Positions 17,284 through 24,516 of a stretch of DNA of 49,836 nucleotides are shown here, one piece after another. Origin of the DNA: Gammaproteobacteria bacterium UBA7310. Its GTDB lineage: Bacteria > Pseudomonadota > Gammaproteobacteria > Pseudomonadales > Ketobacteraceae. Both the position numbers and the translations under genes were made by a program. The stretch lies in assembly GCA_002471665.1 (NCBI GenBank), contig DKQK01000069.1, positions 1 through 49,836 on the forward strand, read 5' to 3'. Each line of letters opens with the position of its first letter. The first letter of the stretch is position 1. Below the pieces are notes generated by a model. It had not been told where the DNA came from. It did not search any database and was given only the letters and a program-made list of their open reading frames with translations.

Positions 17284-17730
17284 ATGAGCCTGGAGCTGAA
17301 CGTAGAGCTAATCCTTTACCACTTTATGCAAATCGGTATCGCTTTTTTACTGGCGTTACCGGTTGCGATTAACCGCGAACAATCAGCGGGAGGTGCCGGC
17401 TTACGTACCTTTCCTCTGGTAGCGGTGGCCGCCTGCGCCTACATGCTGGTGGGTATGAGTGTCTATGAGGGTTCTGATGCGGAAGCCAGAGTCATGTACG
17501 GGATTCTCACCGGCATGGGCTTTATCGGTGGCGGAGCGATTCTTAAAAGCAACGGCAAAGTCGGTGGCACCGCCACGGCGGCCGCCATCTGGAACACCGG
17601 TGCAATAGGCGTATCCGTTGCTTACGGTCGATACGAAATCGCGTTGGTACTGTCTTTTATAAACTTTGTTGTGTTTCAATTGGCCAATCCCATAAAAAAA
17701 ATCAGTGGTGCAAACCGCAACCAGGAATGA
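17284..17730 (+). CDS. MgtC/SapB-family inner membrane protein
   Basis: A 148-residue membrane protein with about four transmembrane helices. The MgtC core is visible: GLRTFPLVAVAACAYML (about residues 40-56), GILTGMGFIGGGAILKSNG (about 74-92) and TATAAAIWNTGAIGVSVAYG. It has the short form of the family without the C-terminal ACT-like domain of Salmonella MgtC. The family is linked to magnesium limitation and ATP-synthase modulation, but the role of short forms is unclear. It is probably co-transcribed with metH and the MATE gene, which starts one base after its stop. Confidence 0.85.
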   Translation: MSLELNVELILYHFMQIGIAFLLALPVAINREQSAGGAGLRTFPLVAVAACAYMLVGMSVYEGSDAEARVMYGILTGMGFIGGGAILKSNGKVGGTATAAAIWNTGAIGVSVAYGRYEIALVLSFINFVVFQLANPIKKISGANRNQE

Positions 17731-17731
17731 A

Positions 17732-19069
17732 ATGACAGGCTACTGGCCGGATACGCAGCGACGACGACAAATATGGAGCCTGGCTCTGCCTATCATGGCA
17801 GGCATGATCTCGCAAAGTATTTTAAACATCGTGGATACCTGGATGGTATCTCACCTGGGCAGTCACGCCTTGGCGGCTGTGGGCATGGCCAGCAATACCA
17901 ACTATCTGGCATCCGCCGCTGTTATCGGTCTGGGAGCCGGCGTACAGGCCATGGTGGCCCGGCGCCGTGGGGAGAATAATGTCACTGAAATGGCATTACC
18001 CTTGAATACAGGGTTGCTGATCGCCCTGATCATGGCAATCCCCTTGTTTCTGGTGTTCTTTTTCAGCGCTAAGCCCCTAATGGCATTTTTGATCGATGAT
18101 CCCCAGGTCACGCCGCTGGCCGCCGATTACTTTGCCATCCGTATCGCCGGCCTGTTTGCCCTTGGCATGAACTTCAGCTTTCGGGGCTATTGGAACGGAA
18201 TTAATCGCTCCACCGTTTATATGCGTACCCTGATTGTAATGCATGTGGTCAACATCATATTGAGCTATGGTTTGATTTTTGGTGCCTTTGGTCTGCCTGA
18301 ACTGGGTGTGGTGGGCGCAGGATTGGGCACCACCCTGGCGTTGTATCTGGCCAGTATTCTGTATCTGATACAGTGCTGGTTATTCTCCCGCAACGCAGGC
18401 TTTTTAAGGGCTTGGCCTGGTTGGCGACAAATCAAGGACACCCTTCAGTTGGCGCTGCCCAACTCCATTCAACAGGTGTTCTTCGCCGGTGGGTTGACCA
18501 CGCTATTCTGGATTATCGCTCAGGTTGGCACCAATGAGCTGGCGATTGGTCATGTGCTGATTACCATCATCCTGTTTCTGATTCTGCCGGCAATGGGCCT
18601 GGGCATGGCGGCCACCTCTTTGGTGAGCCAGTCTCTGGGGCGCAGTGAACCTAATGACGCTTACCTGTGGGGTGTGAATATCACCTTGCTGGGCATGCTG
18701 TTTCTGTGGCTGGTGGCCTTGCCCTTGGTAGTAATGCCTGATCAGGTGCTCAGTTTGTTTTTCCAGGAGCCGGCCCTTATCGCGCTGGCCCGCGCACCGC
18801 TGCAGATCACCGGCTTGTTTATTGGGTTGGATGCCTGTGGAATCATACTGTCGCAGGCGCTTCTGGGGGCCGGTGCCAGCCGATCCGTTATGAAAATCAG
18901 CATTCTCCTGCAATGGGGTTTCTTCATACCAGCGGCGTTTCTCGTTGGCCCCTATTTGGGGCTCGGCTTACTGGGTATATGGATATGCCAATTGCTACAG
19001 CGTTTACTACAGGCCATTATAATGGCCTATCAGTGGCGGGCCGGGCGCTGGGCAACCATTCGCATTTAA
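17732..19069 (+). CDS. MATE-family efflux transporter
   Basis: A 445-residue multidrug/toxin exporter of the DinF/NorM superfamily with about 12 transmembrane helices in two halves. Typical segments are the LALPIMAGMISQSILNIVDTW start, GLGAGVQAMVARRRGE in the first half and GLGMAATSLVSQSLGRSEP in the second. I chose the ATG at 17732, one base after the MgtC stop, because AGGA sits five bases upstream; upstream GTG codons would make an overlap of up to 26 bases. The coupling cation and substrates cannot be told from sequence. Confidence 0.88.
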   Translation: MTGYWPDTQRRRQIWSLALPIMAGMISQSILNIVDTWMVSHLGSHALAAVGMASNTNYLASAAVIGLGAGVQAMVARRRGENNVTEMALPLNTGLLIALIMAIPLFLVFFFSAKPLMAFLIDDPQVTPLAADYFAIRIAGLFALGMNFSFRGYWNGINRSTVYMRTLIVMHVVNIILSYGLIFGAFGLPELGVVGAGLGTTLALYLASILYLIQCWLFSRNAGFLRAWPGWRQIKDTLQLALPNSIQQVFFAGGLTTLFWIIAQVGTNELAIGHVLITIILFLILPAMGLGMAATSLVSQSLGRSEPNDAYLWGVNITLLGMLFLWLVALPLVVMPDQVLSLFFQEPALIALARAPLQITGLFIGLDACGIILSQALLGAGASRSVMKISILLQWGFFIPAAFLVGPYLGLGLLGIWICQLLQRLLQAIIMAYQWRAGRWATIRI

Positions 19070-19078
19070 GCAGAGTGT

Positions 19079-19339
19079 ATGCAAATGTCTGAAAATAAAG
19101 AAAATACACAGAACAAAGATCAATTCGAAGCCGACAAGCATCATGGGCGGGGTTTTTTGGCGTTGATACAAAGTACGCTGGCGGCCATTTTTGGCGTTCA
19201 GAGCGACAAAAACCGCGAAGAAGACTTCAAGCAAGGGGATGCATCCCAGTTCATTACCATGGGTATTATTGCCGTGGTGGTCATCGTGGTGGTGATGATC
19301 CTGGTTGTGAGAAGCGTTCTGGAGTCCGCCGGACAATAA
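19079..19339 (+). CDS. DUF2970 small membrane protein
   Basis: An 86-residue protein. A charged, lysine- and glutamate-rich cytoplasmic N-terminus is followed by LIQSTLAAIFGVQSDKNREED, the conserved core of the DUF2970 family, then one C-terminal transmembrane helix rich in valine and isoleucine (about residues 60-80). The family function is unknown. It begins 10 bases after the MATE gene, so it is likely the last gene of a metH-mgtC-MATE-DUF2970 run. A second ATG at 19085 is an alternative start. Confidence 0.75.
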   Translation: MQMSENKENTQNKDQFEADKHHGRGFLALIQSTLAAIFGVQSDKNREEDFKQGDASQFITMGIIAVVVIVVVMILVVRSVLESAGQ

Positions 19340-19378
19340 CCCAAACAATAACCTTCTAGCCTAGTCTGGTAATGCTCG

Positions 19379-19429
19379 TTATTCATAAATGTATATATTG
19401 TTATTTCAAAATATTCCTTTTATGAATAA
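19379..19429. repeat. Perfect 11-base inverted repeat upstream of cysI
   Basis: TTATTCATAAA (19379-19389) is the exact reverse complement of TTTATGAATAA (19419-19429), 29 bases apart. The right arm overlaps the candidate CysB motif. The spacing puts the two arms about four helical turns apart on the same face of DNA, as expected for two protomer pairs of a tetrameric LysR regulator. Confidence 0.7.
19411..19429. promoter_or_regulatory. Candidate CysB-binding motif upstream of cysI
   Basis: ATATTCCTTTTATGAATAA shares its first ten bases and the ATTC-N7-GAAT symmetry with 2375-2393. It lies 112 bases before the cysI start, with a possible -10 TAAAAT at 19455-19460. Assignment to CysB is inference from regulon logic. 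Confidence 0.5.
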
Positions 19430-19541
19430 AGCCATGCTGGTAACCTGCTCGCCTTAAAATCGCACGACCCTCTGTATTAACCGCCTAATACCATGATTTT
19501 TATGTGGTTACGGCCGTCGAACGCAGTAAACGAACCTAGTT

Positions 19542-21194
19542 ATGTACTCATATACCGAATACGATCAGCAACTGTTGAATGAACGGGTTGCCCAGTATCG
19601 CAATCAAACCACGCGATTCCTGGAAGGCAAACTGTCCGAAGAAGAATTTCTGGCCCTGCGTCTGCAGAACGGCCTGTATGTGCAACGCCATGCGCCCATG
19701 CTGCGGGTTGCCATCCCATACGGCATGCTCAATAGTGCCCAGGTCAGGGTGCTGGCGGAAATCGCCCGTGATTACGACAAGGGTTACGCACATTTCAGCA
19801 CCCGGCAGAACATCCAGTACAACTGGCCTGCTCTGGAGCTGGTACCGGATATTCTGGAGAAGCTTGCGTCTGTGCAAATGCACGCCATTCAAACCAGCGG
19901 CAACTGTATTCGCAACGTCACCACCGATCAGTTTGCCGGTGTGGCCACGGACGAAAGGGAAGATCCCCGCCCCTGGTGCGAAATCATCCGCCAGTGGAGT
20001 ACCTTCCATCCGGAATTTGCCTACCTGCCACGAAAATTCAAAATCGCGGTTAACGCGTCGGAATCCGATCGGGCGGCAATCAAGTTCCATGATATCGGGG
20101 TTGAGATTGTGGGCGATGCCGACGGCAACACAGCCTTCGATATCTGGGTTGGTGGCGGCTTGGGCCGTACCCCGATTGTGGCAGAAAAAATCACCGAGGC
20201 GCTGGCTCCCAAATACCTGTTGTCCTATCTTGAGGCCATTCTGCGAGTGTACAACCGTTACGGCCGCCGTGATAACAAGTACAAGGCTCGCATCAAGATT
20301 CTGGTCAAAGCACTGGGCGTAGAAGCCTTTCGGGAAAAGGTGGAGGCCGAATGGCTCCATATGAAAGACACCGATATGGATCTGCCCCAGGCGGAAATCG
20401 ACCGTATGAAGGCTTTCTTCCCCGCTCCGCAGTATGCCTCGCTGCCGCAAGCCGGTAATCAGCTACAGCAGCAAAGAGCTTCCAATCCTGGTTTCGATGC
20501 CTGGGTCAAACGCAATTGCACTGCCCATAAGCAACCTGGCTACATGGCAGTAACGCTGTCGTTGAAAGCCACCTCGGTAGCCCCGGGGGATGTCACCACC
20601 GATGAGCTGTTTGCCATTGCCGATCTGGCGGATCAATACAGTTTCGGTGAGGTTCGCAGCACTCACAAGCAAAACGTCGTATTGGCCGATGTCCAGCAAG
20701 ACCAACTGTTTGAGTTGTGGGAAAAGCTCAAGGGTCTGGGCTTCGCCACCGCCAATATTGGTTGCCTTACGGACGTAATCTGCTGCCCGGGAGGCGATTT
20801 CTGCTCCCTGGCAAACGCCAAGTCCATCCCCATAGCCGAGCAGATCCAGCGTCAGTTTGATGATCTGGATTACCTCTATGACCTGGGTGAAATCGAACTC
20901 AATATTTCCGGTTGCATGAACGCTTGCGGCCATCACCACATCGGCAACATTGGTATCCTGGGTGTGGACAAGAAAGGCGAGGAATATTATCAGGTGTCAC
21001 TGGGTGGCTGTTCCGGTCGCGATGCCAAAGTAGGCAAAATCATCGGTCCCTCATTCTTTGAGAACGATATTGCGAATGTGGTCACCAAGATCATCGATGT
21101 CTTTGTTGAAAAACGTATCGAAGGCGAGTCATTCCTCTCAACCTACGAGCGAGTTGGCATGGCGCCTTTTAAGGAGCGTGTCTATGCCGCATAA
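19542..21194 (+). CDS. cysI: Siroheme sulfite reductase, hemoprotein subunit CysI
   Basis: A 550-residue nitrite/sulfite reductase that reduces sulfite to sulfide in the cytoplasm. It has the two-fold repeat: the first half includes YAHFSTRQNIQYNW (about residues 83-96) and QTSGNCIRNVT; the second holds the siroheme-[4Fe-4S] ligands C415-x5-C421 (CPGGDFC) and C458-x3-C462 (SGCMNACGHHHIG). By sequence alone nitrite reductase is possible, but the DUF934 neighbour and CysB-like motif favour sulfite. No CysJ flavoprotein is in the window, so the electron donor is unknown, perhaps ferredoxin. The stop overlaps the DUF934 start by 11 bases. Confidence 0.92.
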   Translation: MYSYTEYDQQLLNERVAQYRNQTTRFLEGKLSEEEFLALRLQNGLYVQRHAPMLRVAIPYGMLNSAQVRVLAEIARDYDKGYAHFSTRQNIQYNWPALELVPDILEKLASVQMHAIQTSGNCIRNVTTDQFAGVATDEREDPRPWCEIIRQWSTFHPEFAYLPRKFKIAVNASESDRAAIKFHDIGVEIVGDADGNTAFDIWVGGGLGRTPIVAEKITEALAPKYLLSYLEAILRVYNRYGRRDNKYKARIKILVKALGVEAFREKVEAEWLHMKDTDMDLPQAEIDRMKAFFPAPQYASLPQAGNQLQQQRASNPGFDAWVKRNCTAHKQPGYMAVTLSLKATSVAPGDVTTDELFAIADLADQYSFGEVRSTHKQNVVLADVQQDQLFELWEKLKGLGFATANIGCLTDVICCPGGDFCSLANAKSIPIAEQIQRQFDDLDYLYDLGEIELNISGCMNACGHHHIGNIGILGVDKKGEEYYQVSLGGCSGRDAKVGKIIGPSFFENDIANVVTKIIDVFVEKRIEGESFLSTYERVGMAPFKERVYAA

Positions 21195-21675
21195 GATTAT
21201 TAAGAACCGTGCCATCGTTGAAGACACCTTCACTCATATCAATGAAGCCGGTGACTTACCGGCTGAAGGCAACGTCATTATCCCTCAGTCGCTGTGGCCG
21301 GAGCTGGAATCCAAACTCAAAGATCATAACGGCAAGGTTGGGATTAAGGTCAGTGGTGACATTGAACCCGAAGAGATTGCCGGCTATTTGGATTCGGTGG
21401 ACCTGATTGCCATTGAGTTTCCTGTGTTCCGTGACGGCCGGGGCTATTCACTGGCCCGCATTTTACGCGACCGAATGGGTTATGAAGGTGAGCTTCGCGC
21501 TTGTGGTGATGTATTGCGGGATCAAATGTTCTACATGCAGCGCTGCGGTTTCAATAGCTTTGAGCCCAGAGCAGATCGCTGTATAGAAGAAGCACTGACC
21601 GGATTGAATGATTTCTCGGTTACCTACCAGGCAGATGCGAACGAAAAGAAACCCATTTATCAGCGTCGGTCGTAA
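21184..21675 (+). CDS. DUF934 protein, sulfite-reduction accessory
   Basis: A 163-residue soluble protein of the DUF934 family, which is regularly found after cysI in proteobacteria and is described as probably involved in sulfite reduction. Recognisable parts are LIAIEFPVFRDGRGYSLARILRD (here split as IEFPVFRDGRGYS near residue 80 and the helix after it) and ELRACGDVLRDQMFYMQRCGFN. I chose the ATG at 21184, which overlaps the cysI reading frame by 11 bases and has AAGGAG upstream at 21172-21177, implying translational coupling. A longer upstream frame is inside cysI and is not real. Its biochemical role is not established. Confidence 0.85.
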   Translation: MPHKIIKNRAIVEDTFTHINEAGDLPAEGNVIIPQSLWPELESKLKDHNGKVGIKVSGDIEPEEIAGYLDSVDLIAIEFPVFRDGRGYSLARILRDRMGYEGELRACGDVLRDQMFYMQRCGFNSFEPRADRCIEEALTGLNDFSVTYQADANEKKPIYQRRS

Positions 21676-21692
21676 TTGATTAAGCGGAGTTT

Positions 21693-21721
21693 CATGGCCA
21701 CCGGCATACCTGGTGGCCATG
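21693..21721. terminator. Strong hairpin between convergent DUF934 and trkH genes
   Basis: CATGGCCACC (21693-21702) pairs perfectly with GGTGGCCATG (21712-21721) around a 9-base loop. There is no clear U-tract on either side, so it may be a transcript-end stabilising hairpin rather than a classical intrinsic terminator. Confidence 0.5.
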
Positions 21722-21743
21722 ATGCACTGGCGCCCTCTTACTA

Positions 21744-23201
21744 TCACCGCCTCCAAAAATCCGGGATCAGCAGGCTCAGCACTGTGAAATATTCCAGCCT
21801 TCCCAGAATCATGGTAAAGGTCAGCACCCAGGTACCAAAGTCGGATACCGGCTGAAAGTTACTGTCTAATTCGCCAAACGCAGGCCCCAGCACATTGAGA
21901 CAGGCCGCAACTGCCGTCAGGGCAGAAAGGAAACCCAGACCCGATGCCATCATAACAAGCGTCAGAACCATTGTGCTGACGGCGGCGACAAACATGAACA
22001 CCACTGACGCCCCTAACACGGATGGCGTAACAGGTCTGCCCTGAAACTTGACAATAAATACACCACGGGAATGTATCAGGCGTTTGATTTCGAGATTGAA
22101 GAGCTTCACGCTCAGAATATTTCTGATCATCTTGTTACCACCTGCAGTGGAGCCCGCACAACCGCCGAGATAGCCAGCAAATATCAGAAGAAACACCACA
22201 GACAATGGCCAGTCTGCAAAGCTATCGGCAGCAAAGCCAGTGCTCGTCATGAACGAAATCAAATGAAACGCTCCTGCATTTAGTGCAACCCAGCTGTCGG
22301 AATACCCCCCCTGTTGACGTAAACCAAACCAGATCATCGACGTGATGAGTGCGATGCATAGCAGGAAATAGCGGGTTTCCTCATCTCTCCAGTACAGTTT
22401 CAGTTGGCGACTGCGCCAAACTTTGAAATGCAGGGCAAAACTGATTGCCCCCAACAACATAAATATATCAGCCACCATGAGTACAGCGTTGCTGTTGAAA
22501 TACCCCAAACTGGAATCATGGGTGGAAAACCCGCCGGTTGAAACTGTAGTTAAACTATGGCTTATGGCATCGAAGACAGACATGCCAGCCACATAGTAAG
22601 CAACGGCGCACAGCGCAGTCAGCACGAAATAGACAACCCACAGATAATGGGCTGTCTTGGCTATCCGGGGTGATAATTTTTCATCCTTAACGGGGCCTGG
22701 CGTTTCAGCCTTCAAAAGCTTTGTACCGCCCACATTGAGCATTGGCAACACCGCCACCACAAATATCACCACACCCAGCCCACCCAGCCACTGCAGGAAC
22801 TGCCGATAGAGCAAAAAGGATTTCGGTAGGTCGTCGAGCCCAGTCAGTATGGTGGCGCCGGTGGTCGTTAAGGCGCTGACCGACTCGAACACACCATCAC
22901 TGATGGAAACCTTGGTTACCATGATGATGGGAAAGGCCCCAAACAAACCGCTTACCAACCAGGTTGACACAGCAAACAGCACCGCATCCCGAAACCCCAC
23001 TCGACGGAACTCGCGTTCTTTACCGGCCAATTGCACCAATAGGTAGGCAACAGCGAGGAAGACAACCGCAGGTGTGAAGAACTCTACCTCTTCGTGGTCC
23101 TCAAAAACGAGAACCGACAACATCCCGAAGAGGAAATCTACAGCCCCCATTAACCCGATAGGCAGAGCGAGCAGGTAGAGTGTCAGGGATTTACGTATCA
23201 T
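21744..23201 (-). CDS. trkH: Trk-type potassium uptake membrane subunit TrkH
   Basis: A 485-residue inner membrane potassium channel subunit of the TrkH/KtrB family. The four pore segments are visible in order: TTTGATIL (near residue 111), TTVSTGGFST (near 220), FMTSTGFAADS (near 319) and NVLGPAFGEL (near 437). The loop GGCAGSTAGGNKMIRN is typical of TrkH. Length matches E. coli TrkH. The regulatory subunit TrkA is not in this window and must be elsewhere if used. It is monocistronic and convergent with the cysI-DUF934 pair. Confidence 0.95.
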   Translation of the reverse strand: MIRKSLTLYLLALPIGLMGAVDFLFGMLSVLVFEDHEEVEFFTPAVVFLAVAYLLVQLAGKEREFRRVGFRDAVLFAVSTWLVSGLFGAFPIIMVTKVSISDGVFESVSALTTTGATILTGLDDLPKSFLLYRQFLQWLGGLGVVIFVVAVLPMLNVGGTKLLKAETPGPVKDEKLSPRIAKTAHYLWVVYFVLTALCAVAYYVAGMSVFDAISHSLTTVSTGGFSTHDSSLGYFNSNAVLMVADIFMLLGAISFALHFKVWRSRQLKLYWRDEETRYFLLCIALITSMIWFGLRQQGGYSDSWVALNAGAFHLISFMTSTGFAADSFADWPLSVVFLLIFAGYLGGCAGSTAGGNKMIRNILSVKLFNLEIKRLIHSRGVFIVKFQGRPVTPSVLGASVVFMFVAAVSTMVLTLVMMASGLGFLSALTAVAACLNVLGPAFGELDSNFQPVSDFGTWVLTFTMILGRLEYFTVLSLLIPDFWRR

Positions 23202-23404
23202 TACTAAAGCGATACCTGTTTGCAGTTTGAAAAAACGGTGCGTATTGTCAGCACCAAAGGCATATTAGATACTCTGTCTTATCAATGGGCAAGTAATGAA
23301 CAAATCAGGGAATTGATTTTTTCATGGCGTATGACCTAATCTAGGCAACGGTTATATTCCACACTGAGACTGACTTCACTGGCCACTTTCCGGAGATTCC
23401 GAAG

Positions 23405-24451
23405 ATGCATGAGCAAGTAAAGGATTATTACGGCAAAACCTTACAAAACAGTGAGGATTTGCAGACCAATGCTTGCTGCACCGACACCGCAATGCCGGAC
23501 TACCTAAAAGCCGTATTGTCCTCTATCCATGATGAGGTGATGGCTCGATATTACGGTTGCGGGCTTATTGCACCCCAGTTGCTGAAAGGCATGCGCATCC
23601 TGGATCTGGGGTGTGGATCGGGGCGTGATTGTTATGCGCTGTCGGCCCTGGTTGGGGAGCAGGGGTACGTGGTGGGTGTTGATATGACCGATGAGCAACT
23701 GCATATCGCCAATCAGTATGTGGATTACCACACCGAGCGATTTGGCTATGATCAGCCTAATGTACGCTTTGTGAAAGGCTATATCGAAAAGCTGGATCAA
23801 CTCGATCTGGAGGCAAACTCTTTTGATATCATCGTATCCAATTGCGTCATCAACCTTTCTCCCGATAAGGAAGCCGTTCTCAAGCACGCCTACCGGCTAC
23901 TGAAACCCGGTGGAGAAATGTATTTTTCAGACGTTTACTCCGATAGGCGGATACCACCAGACTTGATCTCCGATCCGGTATTGTATGGTGAGTGCTTGAG
24001 TGGTGCATTGTATTGGAATGACTTTGTCAATCTGGCAAAGCATTGTGGATTTAGCGATCCCAGACTGGTAGAAGACCGGGTACTCACCATTGATAACCCC
24101 GAAATCCAATCCAGGCTTGCCGGCATTTCATTTTTCAGCGCCACTTATCGCCTGTTCAAGCTCGAAGCGCTGGAGCCAGCCTGTGAAGATTATGGCCAGG
24201 CGGTAATTTACAAGGGCACCATTCCCCACAGCCCCCATCAAGTGCTGCTGGACAAGCATCACCTGATTGCAGCCGGCAAGGTTTTCCCGGTATGCGGCAA
24301 CACCTACCGGATGCTGCATGACACCCGTTTTAAGGATCACTTTGAGTTTATTGGTAATTGGGAAACCCATTTTGGTATTTTCGAAGGCTGCGGCACCGCC
24401 CTGCCCTTTGCCACCACCAGCACCGACCAGAGTGACGGTGGCTGTTGTTAA
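23405..24451 (+). CDS. ArsM-type arsenite S-adenosylmethionine methyltransferase
   Basis: A 348-residue methyltransferase. The Rossmann SAM motif RILDLGCGSGRDCYALS is near residue 65. The arsenic-binding cysteines of ArsM appear conserved: NACCTD near residue 23, SNCVINLSPDK near 141 and GECLSGALYW near 192. The extra C-terminal domain (about 270-348) ends in a terminal Cys-Cys and contains KVFPVCGNTYRMLHDTR, a layout I associate with longer ArsM proteins of arsenosugar makers. The predicted reaction is methylation of As(III). No arsR, other ars gene or radical-SAM arsS is adjacent. It lies between trkH and a Kef-type antiporter. Generic SAM methyltransferase is certain; the arsenic substrate is inferred. 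Confidence 0.8.
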   Translation: MHEQVKDYYGKTLQNSEDLQTNACCTDTAMPDYLKAVLSSIHDEVMARYYGCGLIAPQLLKGMRILDLGCGSGRDCYALSALVGEQGYVVGVDMTDEQLHIANQYVDYHTERFGYDQPNVRFVKGYIEKLDQLDLEANSFDIIVSNCVINLSPDKEAVLKHAYRLLKPGGEMYFSDVYSDRRIPPDLISDPVLYGECLSGALYWNDFVNLAKHCGFSDPRLVEDRVLTIDNPEIQSRLAGISFFSATYRLFKLEALEPACEDYGQAVIYKGTIPHSPHQVLLDKHHLIAAGKVFPVCGNTYRMLHDTRFKDHFEFIGNWETHFGIFEGCGTALPFATTSTDQSDGGCC

Positions 24452-24516
24452 AAATATCCAACCCAGGCTAATCGGTTTTGCTAAACTGGTAGTATGGTTT
24501 ACCGGGGGTAGCGCGA

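Noticed and set aside
19548..20450. A 300-codon open frame antisense to cysI
   Set aside because: It lies wholly inside the well-supported cysI gene on the opposite strand, has no recognisable domain and reflects codon bias. Similar long antisense frames inside metH, trkH and the DAHP synthase gene were rejected for the same reason.
23351..23370. CysB-like motif (TATATTCCACACTGAG) upstream of arsM
   Set aside because: Only the first seven bases match the sulfur motif; the symmetric right half is missing and arsM has no known tie to sulfur control.
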